Assembly: GCA_963817785.1 (NCBI GenBank)
Contig: CAWFPL010000007.1
Location: 62,001-126,000 of the forward strand
Origin: JAKALD01 sp963817785
GTDB lineage: Bacteria > Pseudomonadota > Gammaproteobacteria > Burkholderiales > SG8-39
Length of the DNA: 64,000 bases
Reading direction: 5' to 3'
Below are positions 7,272 through 15,688 of this stretch, one piece after another (position 1 is the first letter of the stretch; each line of letters opens with the position of its first letter). The notes beneath the pieces were generated by a model that was given only the letters and a program-made list of their open reading frames with translations, had not been told where the DNA came from and made no database searches. A program made the position numbers and the translations under genes.

Positions 7272-8824
7272 CAGAACTCGACGAACGCGCCCGGAATGTC
7301 CTGCCGCCGGCCGATCGCGTAGCCGGTGGACTTCTTCGCACGCGCGCGCGCGAAATCGTGGTCCGCAGGAAACTCCGAGAACACGCGATACAGCGGCTGG
7401 CCCTTGCGCACGCGCTCGCCGATCTTCTTGAAGATGTCGATGCCGGCGCCCTTGTCCATGGGTGCGCCGGCCAGCCGCGCGATGCGGGCGAGCTGCAGGT
7501 TGTCGATCCCGGTCACGTAGCCGTCGGCGGGGGCGAGCACGTCGAAGCGCAGCCGCCCGGGCCTGGGCTCGCCGGGCGGCTTGCCCTGGGCCGCGACGAT
7601 CTCGTTCATCTTCGCGAGCGCGCGGCCAGAGTCGAGGATGTCGCGCGCCACCCCGAAGCCGTCACCGCCGCGGATGTCGGGGTCGAATTCGAGCACCCGC
7701 CCGGCCAGCCGCAAGGCCTTCTGGCGCAGGTCCATCGGGGCGCGCGGGTCGTTCTGCAGCACCTGCATCACGTCGCGCGCCTCGAGCATCGGACCGATGC
7801 CGCGCCCGATCGGCTGGCGCCCGTCGGTGACCACGACCTCCAGGTGGATGCCCAGCTCTCCGCCCGCGAATTCGAACAGCTTTCGCAGGCGCTGCGCCTC
7901 GCGCATGTGCCGCACCTTGGCGGTCGGCCCGACCGGAATGTCGATCAGCAGATGCGTCGAGCCGGCCGCCACCTTCTTCGAAAGAATCGATGCGACCATC
8001 TGGCCCTGCGAGTCGAGGTTGAGCGGGCGCTCGACCGAGATCAGCACGTCGTCCGCCGGCGCCAGGCGCGCCGTGCCGCCCCAGGCGATGCAGCCGCGCA
8101 CCTTGCGCACAATGCGGCGGATCGTGTCGAGCGGGATCTCGACCTGCGTCAGCACCTCCATGGTGTCGGCGGTCCCGGCGGGGGAGGTGATCGCGCGACT
8201 CGAGGTCTTCGGCATCAGCATGCCGTGCGCGGCGACGATCGGCACCACCAGCAGCGAGGTGCGGTTGCCCGGAATGCCGCCGATGCAGTGCTTGTCGGCG
8301 ACCAGCGGCTCGCGCCAGTCGAGCCGCTCGCCCGATTCGATCATCGCGCGCGTGAGATTGAGCACCTCGTCGCGGTCCATCTCGGTTTGCCCGGTAGCCA
8401 CCAGGAACGCCGAGATTTCGGTCTTGGAGTAGCGGTTGTCGGTGATGTCGCGAATGACGGCGCGGAAATCCTCCAGCTCGAGCCGCTCGCCGCGGATCTT
8501 GCGCCGCACCGCGTCCATCGACGCCGGCGGCTCCGCGTGCCGCACGATGACGGGCCGCCCCTCGCGCGCCGCGAGCTGCGCGAACGCGGGCTCGGACAGC
8601 CCGAGCTCGCGCGGGGCGATGATGCGCGCATCGTCAACTACGTTCAGCACTGCGTAGATGCGCCGCCCGCCGTCTTCGACTTCGACCTTGGACAGCGCCT
8701 GGAAGCCCTCGGCACGGTACGCCGCGCACTCGCGGTGCATGTAGGCGACGTTTTCGTGATAGGTGTCCATGCGCACGCGGCGCAGCCGCAGCGCGCGCGC
8801 TCGGGATCGGGTCATGCGTTTCAT
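7271..8824 (-). CDS. AMP phosphorylase / thymidine phosphorylase family protein
   Basis: Nucleoside or nucleotide phosphorylase with 517 residues and an N-terminal extension domain of about 90 residues before the phosphorylase core. The core shows KHCIGGIPGNRTSLLVVPIV (178-197) and KTSSRAITSPAGTADTMEVL (206-225), which are hallmarks of the archaeal-type AMP phosphorylase and DeoA-2 group. Standard bacterial DeoA is about 440 residues and lacks this extension. AMP phosphorylases make ribose 1,5-bisphosphate and adenine from AMP; bacterial relatives are usually annotated only as putative thymidine phosphorylase. The start is uncertain (ATG 8824, 8815 or 8770). LRLRRVRMDTY looks conserved, which favours one of the upstream two. 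The downstream PRPP-synthetase-like gene overlaps its stop codon. Confidence 0.87.
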   Translation of the reverse strand: MKRMTRSRARALRLRRVRMDTYHENVAYMHRECAAYRAEGFQALSKVEVEDGGRRIYAVLNVVDDARIIAPRELGLSEPAFAQLAAREGRPVIVRHAEPPASMDAVRRKIRGERLELEDFRAVIRDITDNRYSKTEISAFLVATGQTEMDRDEVLNLTRAMIESGERLDWREPLVADKHCIGGIPGNRTSLLVVPIVAAHGMLMPKTSSRAITSPAGTADTMEVLTQVEIPLDTIRRIVRKVRGCIAWGGTARLAPADDVLISVERPLNLDSQGQMVASILSKKVAAGSTHLLIDIPVGPTAKVRHMREAQRLRKLFEFAGGELGIHLEVVVTDGRQPIGRGIGPMLEARDVMQVLQNDPRAPMDLRQKALRLAGRVLEFDPDIRGGDGFGVARDILDSGRALAKMNEIVAAQGKPPGEPRPGRLRFDVLAPADGYVTGIDNLQLARIARLAGAPMDKGAGIDIFKKIGERVRKGQPLYRVFSEFPADHDFARARAKKSTGYAIGRRQDIPGAFVEF

Positions 8825-8959
8825 CGCCGCAGGAGGTTGGGGGCCGGTCGGGTGCTTCGCAGCTGGGAGCGGAATCTCGCGGCCGCAAGCGCAGTGTAAT
8901 GGAAGACGGGGAGCGTGACGCCGCGCGCTTCTTTCCGGCTAGAATCCTCTAGGGAGCCC

Positions 8960-9919
8960 ATGATCGTGAAAGCACTCGTCACCGGGGCGGCTGGATTCAT
9001 CGGCGAGGCCCTGGTGCACGCGCTGGCGGCCCGCCGCGAGGTGGCGGAAGTGGTCGCGGTGGACCAGACGGAGGGCCGCGCCGCTCACTCGAAAGTGCGC
9101 CGCCTCGCGGGCAATCTGGCCTATCCCCAGTCCGCACGCGGACTGATCACGCGCGACCTCGACGCGGTGTTCCATCTCGCGTCGCTGGTGTCGGGCGGGG
9201 CCGAGCAGAACTTCGAGCTCGGGACCAAGGTCAATCTCGACGCGACGCGCGATCTGCTCGAGGCCTGCAGGCTCGCGGGGCATTGTCCGCGCTTCGTCTT
9301 CACCTCGTCGATCGCGGTGTACGGCGGCGACTTGCCCGATCCGGTGACCGATGCCACGCCGCCTTCACCGCGAATCTCGTACGGCGCCCAGAAGCTGGTG
9401 TGCGAAGTGCTGATCAACGATTACACGCGTCGGGGTTACGTCGACGGGCGTGCGCTGCGGTTGCCGACCGTCATGGTCCGGCCCGGTACGGCCAACACGG
9501 CGGTGTCGGGTTGGGCGAGTGCGATCGTGCGCGAGCCGCTTGCCGGGCGCGACTACGTCTGCCCGGTGCGCGCGGACACTCGCATGGCCTGCCTGTCGCT
9601 CGGGCGAACGGTCGAAGCGCTGCTGCACGCGGCCGATGCGGAGCCGGGTGCTCTCGGTTTCGAGCGCAGCCTCTTGCTCACCGGCATCCCGGTGGCGGCG
9701 CAGGAGATGTGGGGCGCGGTGCGCCGTAGCGCCGGCCGTCGCGGTCTGGGGAGCGTGACTTTTCGGCCCGACGACGGCCTGCAGCGGATCATGGATGCGG
9801 TTCCGCGCGCCACGCACTCGGAGCGCGCGGCAAAGCTGGGCTTTCGGCCCAGTGCGAGCATCGACGAGATCGTCGAAGAGTATCTGCACTCCATGAGCGC
9901 AAATGACTTGCCGAAGTAG
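8960..9919 (+). CDS. denD: NAD-dependent epimerase/dehydratase, D-erythronate dehydrogenase-like
   Basis: Extended short-chain dehydrogenase with 319 residues. The N-terminal Rossmann motif is TGAAGFIG (8-15). The catalytic Ser-Tyr-Lys set is visible as FTSSIAVYGG (114-123) and Y141-GAQ-K145. The segment ALRLPTVMVRPG and a C-terminal region with VPRATHSERAAKLGFRPSASIDEIV match the D-erythronate (DenD) subgroup, which oxidises D-erythronate at C2. The usual partners of four-carbon acid catabolism (a DenK/OtnK-type kinase and an aldolase) are not adjacent, so the exact substrate is inferred. A -10-like TAGAAT lies at 8940-8945 and AGGGAG just before the start. GTG 8966 is an alternative start with better spacing. 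Confidence 0.75.
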   Translation: MIVKALVTGAAGFIGEALVHALAARREVAEVVAVDQTEGRAAHSKVRRLAGNLAYPQSARGLITRDLDAVFHLASLVSGGAEQNFELGTKVNLDATRDLLEACRLAGHCPRFVFTSSIAVYGGDLPDPVTDATPPSPRISYGAQKLVCEVLINDYTRRGYVDGRALRLPTVMVRPGTANTAVSGWASAIVREPLAGRDYVCPVRADTRMACLSLGRTVEALLHAADAEPGALGFERSLLLTGIPVAAQEMWGAVRRSAGRRGLGSVTFRPDDGLQRIMDAVPRATHSERAAKLGFRPSASIDEIVEEYLHSMSANDLPK

Positions 9920-9936
9920 ATGAGAACAGTTATCAT
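9908..9936 (+). promoter_or_regulatory. Fur-controlled promoter upstream of the iron permease
   Basis: TTGCCG (9908-9913) and TATCAT (9931-9936) form a sigma70-type pair with a 17-base spacer. Over the spacer and -10 lies TGAGAAC-A-GTTATCA (9921-9935), a 7-1-7 inverted repeat matching 11 of 14 defined positions of the Fur consensus TGATAATnATTATCA. It begins two bases after the stop codon of the dehydrogenase gene. Fur bound there would block the promoter when iron is plentiful. Fur itself is encoded at 60016-60474. Confidence 0.6.
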
Positions 9937-9945
9937 TCCATCTCC

Positions 9946-10071
9946 GTGACACGCCCGAGATCGATCTTGAAGCAAGTACTTATTTGTCAAAGAGATAATA
10001 AACGCGGAACCGATCCCTTCGTCGGCGAATTCCACGACTCGACCGCGAAGGGCACTCTGTCCACCAAATAG
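9946..10071 (+). CDS. Possible small protein in the leader of the iron permease (41 aa)
   Basis: An open frame from GTG 9946 (or TTG 9967) to TAG 10069-10071, ending 9 bases before the permease start. It would encode 41 residues, with a C-terminal half reading GTDPFVGEFHDSTAKGTLST. Composition looks protein-like and the first half is AT-richer than the neighbours. No strong ribosome-binding site is seen and I recognise no family. It could be a coupled leader peptide, the remnant of a longer gene, or chance. Confidence 0.22.
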   Translation: MTRPRSILKQVLICQRDNKRGTDPFVGEFHDSTAKGTLSTK

Positions 10072-10080
10072 AAGAACGCC

Positions 10081-10926
10081 ATGCTCGGTTCGGCCATCAT
10101 CGTCTTTCGTGAAACGCTCGAAGCGGCGCTCATCATCGCCATCGTCATGGGCGCGAGCCGCGGGGTCGCCGCGCGCGGGCGCTGGGTCGCGGGCGGCGTG
10201 CTGCTCGGCATCGTGGGAGCGCTGGTGGTGGCGGTGTTCGCCGGCGCGATTTCGGAGGCCGTGCAGGGCCGCGGCCAGGAGCTGTTCAACGCCGGCGTGC
10301 TGCTCGCCGCAGTGGCGATGCTTGCGTGGCACAACGTCTGGATGAGCTCGCATGCCCGCAAGCACGTCGACGAAATGCGCCACCTCGGGCACGACGTCAA
10401 GGAGGGGTCCAAGCCGCTTTCCGCGATCCTCGTGGTGACCGCCATCGCGGTCCTGCGCGAGGGCTCCGAAACGGTGCTGTTCCTGTACGGGTTGTTCGCG
10501 AGCGGCGGCCGCGCCGGGCTCGGGGCCGGCGCCGTGGTGGGTCTCGCGGGCGGCGCGGCAGTCGGGGTCCTGCTGTATTTCGGGCTGCTGCGAATTCCGC
10601 TGCGCCACTTCTTCACGGTGACGGGCGCGATCGTGCTGCTGCTCGCCTCCGGGCTCGCCTCGAGCGCGGCGGGCTTCCTGACCCAGGCGGGCCTGCTGCC
10701 GGCGCTCGTCGGCGAGGTCTGGGACAGCTCGCGGCTGCTGAGCGAGAGCAGCCTCGCCGGCCGCATGCTGCACGTACTCATCGGCTACAGCGACCGGCCC
10801 ACGGGCATTCAAATCCTGTTTTACGTCGTGACGCTGGTCACCATCCTCGCGCTGATGCGCATCGTCGGCGCGCGGGCGCAACGCTCGGCCCGCACCGTGG
10901 CGGCGAAAGCCGGCAGCCCGGCGTAA
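10081..10926 (+). CDS. FTR1-family high-affinity iron permease
   Basis: Inner-membrane iron importer with 281 residues and about seven hydrophobic segments. Both RExxE iron-binding motifs of the family are present: R10-ETL-E14 in the first helix and R126-EGS-E130 in the fourth. The usual oxidation partners (EfeO/EfeB, a P19 protein or a multicopper oxidase) are not adjacent. The gene stands alone behind a Fur box-containing promoter, with an untranslated or small-ORF leader of about 140 bases. A GAAGAA site precedes the ATG. Expression is probably induced by iron starvation. The family call is firm; whether Fe(II) or Fe(III) is carried is not decidable. Confidence 0.92.
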   Translation: MLGSAIIVFRETLEAALIIAIVMGASRGVAARGRWVAGGVLLGIVGALVVAVFAGAISEAVQGRGQELFNAGVLLAAVAMLAWHNVWMSSHARKHVDEMRHLGHDVKEGSKPLSAILVVTAIAVLREGSETVLFLYGLFASGGRAGLGAGAVVGLAGGAAVGVLLYFGLLRIPLRHFFTVTGAIVLLLASGLASSAAGFLTQAGLLPALVGEVWDSSRLLSESSLAGRMLHVLIGYSDRPTGIQILFYVVTLVTILALMRIVGARAQRSARTVAAKAGSPA

Positions 10927-10959
10927 CAGAAGGTCCGGGTCGCGCGCTACACTGCGCGC

Positions 10960-12681
10960 ATGAAAAAAGTCCGCAAGTCCGCCGCGCGCGCAGCGGCGGC
11001 GCGCACGCTGCCGTCGCGCGTCACGGTCGAGGGGCTCGATCGGGCCCCGCATCGAGCGTTCCTGCGCGCGCTCGGGCTCTCGGACGCCGATCTCGAACGC
11101 CCATTCATCGGCGTGGCTTCGACCGACGGCCGCGTCACGCCGTGCAATGCGCTGCTCGGCGAGTTCGCGCGCGAAGCCTGCGGCGCGGTGCGTGCGGCGG
11201 GCGGCACGCCGTTCGACTTCGCATCGATCTCGGTCGCCGACTCGATGTCGATGAACCACGGCGGCATGCGCTATTCGCTGCCATCGCGCGAGCTAATCGC
11301 CGACGGCGTCGAAGCGGCCGTGCGCGGGCACGCCTACGACGGCCTGGTCGCGTTCGCCGGCTGCGACAAGACGCTGCCGGGAATGATGATGGCGATGGTG
11401 CGCCTCGATCTGCCGGCGGTGTTCCAGTACGGCGGCGCCGCGCTGCCCGGGACGTGGCGCGGCCGGGACGTGACCGTGCTCGACACCTACGAGGCGGTCG
11501 GCGCCGTGCTGGCGGGCGAGATGCAGCCTGCGGAGCTGGATGAGCTCGAGCGCGTGTGCCTGCCGACGCTGGGCGCGTGCCCGGGACAGTTCACCGCGAA
11601 CACGATGGCGATGGTGTCGGAGACTCTGGGCCTCGCGCTGCCCGGCTCGGCGACCATGCCCGCGGTTGCGAAGGAGCGCCGCGCGCAGGCGCGCGAGGCC
11701 GGGCGCGTCGTCATGGATGTTCTCGGCAACGGCGGGCCGTTGCCGAGCGATCTGGTCACCAGGAAGAGCCTCGAGAACGCCTGCGCGGCGGTCGCCGCCA
11801 CCGGCGGCTCGACGAACGCCGGGCTGCACATTCCTGCTATCGCGCACGAGGCGGGAATCCGCTTCTCGCTCGACGACTTGGCGCGGGTCGCGAAGCGCAC
11901 GCCGCTGATCGCGGACATGAAGCCTGGCGGTCGCTTTCTCGCCAAGGATCTGCACGCCGTCGGCGGCGTCTACGCGGTGCTGAAGGAGCTGCTGCGGCGC
12001 GGTGCGCTGAACGGCGACTGCCTGACGATTTTCGGCACCACCCTGGAGCGGGAGCTCGAGGACCATCCGGGCGGCGACGGCGAGGTCGTCCGCCGCTCGC
12101 CGATACTCGCGAGCGGCGGGCTGGTCGTGCTGAAGGGAAACCTGTGCCCCGAGGGCGCGCTGCTCAAGGTGGCGGGGCTGAAGTCGCGTCGCTTCGATGG
12201 CACCGCGCGCGTGTTCGACTCGGAGGAGGCCTGCGCCGAAGTGGTGCGCAAGCGGGCTTACCGCGCGGGGGACGTGCTGGTGATCCGCTACGAAGGGCCG
12301 CGCGGCGGTCCCGGCATGCGCGAGATGCTCGGCGTGACCGCCCTCATCTACGGTCAGGGCATGGGCGAGAAGGTGGCGCTGGTCACCGACGGGCGGTTCT
12401 CGGGCGCCACGCGCGGCATGATGGTCGGCTACGTCTCTCCCGAGGCGGTGGCCGGCGGCCCGATCGCGCTCGTGCGCAACGGCGATCGCATCACCATCGA
12501 CGCCGAGCAGCGGATCGCGACCGTGCACGTCTCCGGCGCCGAGCTCGCGCGCCGGCGCAGGAGCTTGAAGGCCCCGCGCCGCGCGCGACCTTCCGGGGTA
12601 CTGGAGAAATACGCCGCGCTCGTCGGCTCGGCCTTCGACGGCGCGGTCACCCACCGCGGTCCGGCGAAGCGTCGTCGTTGA
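10960..12681 (+). CDS. ilvD: Dihydroxy-acid dehydratase
   Basis: Fourth enzyme of valine/isoleucine synthesis, dehydrating 2,3-dihydroxy-3-methyl acids to 2-oxo acids. The protein has 573 residues, the usual size for the shorter IlvD subgroup. The three iron-sulfur cysteines are visible: C62 in VTPCNALL, C135 in AGCDKTLPGM and C207 in GACPGQFTANTM. The C-terminal region has VTDGRFSGATRGMMVGYVSPE, the IlvD/Edd signature. Edd is excluded because the pattern and the short length fit IlvD better, though sugar-acid dehydratases share this fold. The gene stands alone, 33 bases after the permease gene. A -10-like TACACT sits 5 bases before the ATG, so the message may be leaderless. Confidence 0.88.
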   Translation: MKKVRKSAARAAAARTLPSRVTVEGLDRAPHRAFLRALGLSDADLERPFIGVASTDGRVTPCNALLGEFAREACGAVRAAGGTPFDFASISVADSMSMNHGGMRYSLPSRELIADGVEAAVRGHAYDGLVAFAGCDKTLPGMMMAMVRLDLPAVFQYGGAALPGTWRGRDVTVLDTYEAVGAVLAGEMQPAELDELERVCLPTLGACPGQFTANTMAMVSETLGLALPGSATMPAVAKERRAQAREAGRVVMDVLGNGGPLPSDLVTRKSLENACAAVAATGGSTNAGLHIPAIAHEAGIRFSLDDLARVAKRTPLIADMKPGGRFLAKDLHAVGGVYAVLKELLRRGALNGDCLTIFGTTLERELEDHPGGDGEVVRRSPILASGGLVVLKGNLCPEGALLKVAGLKSRRFDGTARVFDSEEACAEVVRKRAYRAGDVLVIRYEGPRGGPGMREMLGVTALIYGQGMGEKVALVTDGRFSGATRGMMVGYVSPEAVAGGPIALVRNGDRITIDAEQRIATVHVSGAELARRRRSLKAPRRARPSGVLEKYAALVGSAFDGAVTHRGPAKRRR

Positions 12682-12824
12682 AGCGATCAGCGGCTGCCAG
12701 CTCGTTGCGCAGTCTGTCAGCCGCGAGCAGGTGCACGCCGCGCTTTCGTGCTGTGCAGCAACGCGCGAGCCGCGCTGCGCGTGCAAAACTTCGCCCGGAT
12801 GTGCGCTGCTTCACGCGCAAGCAA

Positions 12825-12853
12825 TTGTGCTCCAGTGGCGATGCCGATATGAT
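12825..12853 (+). promoter_or_regulatory. Sigma70 promoter of the HU gene
   Basis: TTGTGC (12825-12830) and TATGAT (12848-12853) are separated by exactly 17 bases. The predicted start near 12860 leaves a leader of about 78 bases before the HU ATG. It is the best sigma70 pair in the 256-base gap after ilvD. Confidence 0.55.
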
Positions 12854-12937
12854 GCGGCCTCGCTCGCACGATGCATCGCGCTGCGAGCGAGAATTCAGCG
12901 GAATCGGCCGGTGTCGCGGGCCGGGAAGGAGAACCAT

Positions 12938-13228
12938 ATGCCATCCGTAGTGACCAAGGCGAAGCTCGTTGAGGCGGCCGCCAAAGCGGGCAACCTCAGC
13001 AGGTCTGCGGCGGGCGAGGCTGTGAACGCGGTGTTCGACGCGATCGTCGCCAACGTCGCGAAGGGCAACCGAGTCACGGTGATCGGATTCGGCACCTTCC
13101 TGCCGCGCAAGCGCAAGGCGCGCGCCGGCCGCAGCCCGGCAAACGGAAAGGAGATCAAGATCACCGCCAAGACGGTGCCAGCGTTCGCCGCCGGCCAGGG
13201 ATTCAAGGACGCCGTGGACGGCCGCTAG
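12938..13228 (+). CDS. HU/IHF-family DNA-binding protein
   Basis: Nucleoid-associated protein with 96 residues that bends or compacts DNA as a dimer. The N-terminus reads TKAKLVEAAAKAGNLSRSAA. The central VTVIGFGTFLPRKRKARAGR and NGKEIKITAKTVPAF carry the arm and signature of the DNABII family. ATG 12938 is chosen because AAGGAGAA lies 5 bases upstream; longer in-frame extensions lack support. It has its own promoter (12825-12853) and its own terminator (13264-13298), so it is a single-gene unit. The final residues FAAGQGFKDAVDGR differ from canonical HupB, so it may be one of several HU paralogues. Confidence 0.92.
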   Translation: MPSVVTKAKLVEAAAKAGNLSRSAAGEAVNAVFDAIVANVAKGNRVTVIGFGTFLPRKRKARAGRSPANGKEIKITAKTVPAFAAGQGFKDAVDGR

Positions 13229-13263
13229 CACGGCGCGCGCCGGGCACGGCGCCGAACCGTCTC

Positions 13264-13298
13264 GGGCTGCGAGCTTCACCTTGCAGCCCTTTGTTTTT
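13264..13298 (+). terminator. Rho-independent terminator after the HU gene
   Basis: The stem GGGCTGC (13264-13270) pairs with GCAGCCC (13283-13289) and can extend by two more pairs. It is followed directly by TTTGTTTTT. It ends the HU transcript and lies just before the HNH gene. Confidence 0.85.
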
Positions 13299-13358
13299 CT
13301 GGACGTTGCAAAGCGCAACAAGCCTTGGCAGAATCGACGGGCTAACAAGGTTCGTGCC

Positions 13359-13937
13359 ATGGACAGCCCGCTCATTCTCTCGCTCGACAGCCACGGTGTT
13401 CCGCACCGCTGGGTCAGTTGGCAGCAGGCATGCTTCTACTACGCCAAGAACCTGGTGGCGTGGACCCTGGGCGAGCGGACGTTCACCTTCTATGGCGGCA
13501 TCTCGCGCCTGACCGGCGAACGCTCCAGCATCACTGCGCACTCGATCATTGCCATCAAGGGCAAGGCGTTTGCCGTGCGCGGGTTCAACCAGGTGCCGCC
13601 GCTCAACAATCGCGAGCTGTTCCGCCGCGACCGGCATACCTGCGCGTACTGCGGCAGCGAATACGGCTACTTCAGGCTGACCCGCGATCACGTCACGCCG
13701 CTGTCGCGCGGCGGGCGCGACACCTGGATGAACGTGGTCACCGCCTGCCGGCAGTGCAACGGCCAGAAGCGCAATCGCGTGCCGGAGGAGGCGGGTATGG
13801 AGTTGCTGTACGCGCCCTACGTGCCGAACAAGGCCGAGTACCTGATCCTCACCAACCGCCGCATCTTCGCCGACCAGATGGAATTCCTGAAGCAGCACGT
13901 GGCGGCGCACTCGCGTCTGGTTCTTGCTGCGGCGTAA
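13359..13937 (+). CDS. HNH endonuclease domain protein
   Basis: 192 residues from ATG 13359. An N-terminal region of about 80 residues is followed by a zinc-bound HNH nuclease domain. CAYC (95-98) and C130/C133 (TACRQC) would bind structural zinc; D110-H111 (TRDHVTPLSRGG) and N125 supply the catalytic HNH residues. This short HNH family is widespread in betaproteobacteria as a lone chromosomal gene of unknown role. It has no adjacent methylase, so it is not an obvious restriction enzyme. ATG 13359 is used because the longer frame from 13281 would run through the terminator of the upstream gene. The nuclease fold is clear; the biological target is unknown. Confidence 0.85.
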   Translation: MDSPLILSLDSHGVPHRWVSWQQACFYYAKNLVAWTLGERTFTFYGGISRLTGERSSITAHSIIAIKGKAFAVRGFNQVPPLNNRELFRRDRHTCAYCGSEYGYFRLTRDHVTPLSRGGRDTWMNVVTACRQCNGQKRNRVPEEAGMELLYAPYVPNKAEYLILTNRRIFADQMEFLKQHVAAHSRLVLAAA

Positions 13938-14017
13938 GCTCTCTCGAGCGCTAGCGCGGCGAGCCGAATAGGGGAGCCCCGCAGTTCCCCATCCCCTTTC
14001 CCAGCTGGAGCTGCCGG

Positions 14018-15028
14018 GTGCCTGATTTCTGGCGCAACAGCGGTTTCCATCTTCTGCAGCGTGGTCCTGCGGGGTGGCTCGCGGTCAGCGACGATTTTCT
14101 GCGCGCCTACCTGCTGCGTCCGGAGATCCATCCGGTGGAGGAGTCCTGCGATGCCGAGCGGCGTTTGCACGCAGCCCTCATGCGGCAGCCGCGCCGGCCG
14201 GTCGCCGGGGCCGAGCTCGACGCCATCGCGGACGCGGATGCGCGCGACAACTACCGGATCCTGCTGCGTTTCCGGCAACGACTGCTTGATGCCGATACGC
14301 TCGAGGGCTGCTACGCGGAGCTGTTCAAGGGCGGTGTCGACGTACCGCCGACGTTCGTCGCGCAGCTGGTCCACGTGATCCTGAGAAACGTATTGGACGG
14401 CTGCGACGACCCGCTGAGGCTGCGCGCGGGCGAGCTGTTTTTCCGCGAGCAGAAAGCGACGCTGCGCGAGGGCCAAGTCCTGCTCGCCGACCTGGACACC
14501 GTGGAGATGCACGCGAGCGGCAGCCGCTACGGCAGCCTGGGCAGGCTGATCGTCGAGGCGCAGGGCCCGCTCGGCAAAGTCGAGCTGGACGTGCTCGGGC
14601 CCGACAATGCGCCGCTTTACTGGCAGCGCGAGTCGCGCCACGACACGGTGATCAGCCTCAACCACGGCGGCGCCGCACTGCAGGCGCTGTGCCGGGTCAT
14701 CGAAGCCTGGGTAGCGCATTTCTTCGGCGTCGCGGTGAGCGTCGAGCCGCTGCGCGCCATCGAGGAGGCGCGCTGGGCCTGGCACATCGGGCTGGACGCC
14801 GAATCGAGCGCGATCCTGAACGAACTGTGGCACGGCGGCGAGGTCGAGCAAGGCCGGATGCGCCGCATCCTCGCGCTGTTCCGCATGCGGTTCACGGACC
14901 CGGCGGACATGCGGCCGGACATCGCCGGCCGGCCCGTGTATCTGGCGCTGTCTTCGGGCGAGGACGATGTGGTGCGCATGAAGCCGCAGAACCTGATCGT
15001 CAACCTGCCGCTCGCCGGGCGCAGCTGA
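14018..15028 (+). CDS. DUF6352 family protein of unknown function
   Basis: 336 residues from GTG 14018, with no signal peptide or membrane segment. It begins PDFWRNSGFHLLQR and ends MKPQNLIVNLPLAGRS, which I associate with the uncharacterised DUF6352 family of betaproteobacteria. It is acidic to neutral, rich in Leu, Arg and Glu, and looks cytosolic. A glycosylase gene follows 18 bases later on the same strand, suggesting co-transcription. No function can be read from motifs. The coding call is strong (long, uninterrupted, typical codon use); the family assignment is from memory and is moderate. Confidence 0.75.
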   Translation: MPDFWRNSGFHLLQRGPAGWLAVSDDFLRAYLLRPEIHPVEESCDAERRLHAALMRQPRRPVAGAELDAIADADARDNYRILLRFRQRLLDADTLEGCYAELFKGGVDVPPTFVAQLVHVILRNVLDGCDDPLRLRAGELFFREQKATLREGQVLLADLDTVEMHASGSRYGSLGRLIVEAQGPLGKVELDVLGPDNAPLYWQRESRHDTVISLNHGGAALQALCRVIEAWVAHFFGVAVSVEPLRAIEEARWAWHIGLDAESSAILNELWHGGEVEQGRMRRILALFRMRFTDPADMRPDIAGRPVYLALSSGEDDVVRMKPQNLIVNLPLAGRS

Positions 15029-15046
15029 GCGCAGCGCCGCACGCGC

Positions 15047-15664
15047 ATGAAGCCCGAGTACTGGGATCGCGCCAAGCGCGAGCTGGCACGCAACGATGCG
15101 GTCATGGCCGCGATCATCCGCCGCCATCCGCGCGTTCATCTGCAGCCGCGCGGCGACCCGTTTCACACCCTCGCGCGCTCGATCGTCGGTCAGCAGATTT
15201 CGGTCAAGGCGGCACAGGCGGTGTGGGAGAGGTTGTGTGGCGCGCTGCCCGCAGTCACGCCCGCGCACGCCGCGCGCGCCGGGGCGTCCCGGCTGCTTGC
15301 CTGCGGACTGTCGCGGCGCAAAGTCGAGTACCTGCTCGACCTCGCGGCGCATTTTTCCTCCGCGCGCCTGGTTCCCGAGCGATGGCGTGCGATGCACGAC
15401 GAGGAGGTGATCACCGAGCTGGTCGTGGTGCGCGGCATCGGTCGCTGGACCGCGGAGATGTTCCTCATCTTTAACCTGCTGCGCCCCGACGTGCTGCCGG
15501 TGGACGACCTGGGGCTGCAGCGCGCGGTGAGCCGTGCGTACCGCAGCGGCCGGCAGCTGAGCGAGCGCACCCTGCGCCGCATCGCGGCCGCTTGGCAGCC
15601 GTGGCGTTCAGTCGCGACCTGGTACCTGTGGCGCTCGCTGGATCCGGTGCCGGTCGAGTACTGA
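15047..15664 (+). CDS. DNA-3-methyladenine glycosylase II (AlkA-type)
   Basis: Base-excision repair enzyme that removes alkylated purines. The 205 residues match the short bacterial/yeast MAG-like form without the N-terminal AlkA domain. ARSIVGQQISVKAAQAVW (43-60) is the family opening. The helix-hairpin-helix is VRGIGRWTAEMFLIF (128-142), and the catalytic aspartate lies in LPVDDLGLQ (about 153-154). It ends WYLWRSLDP, also typical. It lies between the DUF6352 gene and accA, 24 bases before the latter. The fold and active site are complete, so it is probably functional. Confidence 0.92.
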   Translation: MKPEYWDRAKRELARNDAVMAAIIRRHPRVHLQPRGDPFHTLARSIVGQQISVKAAQAVWERLCGALPAVTPAHAARAGASRLLACGLSRRKVEYLLDLAAHFSSARLVPERWRAMHDEEVITELVVVRGIGRWTAEMFLIFNLLRPDVLPVDDLGLQRAVSRAYRSGRQLSERTLRRIAAAWQPWRSVATWYLWRSLDPVPVEY

Positions 15665-15688
15665 ACTTCGGCGTAGAATCCGCCAGCC

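Noticed and set aside
11293..12786. 497-residue minus-strand frame opposite ilvD
   Set aside because: Shadow frame with no recognisable motif; ilvD on the plus strand has all its catalytic residues.
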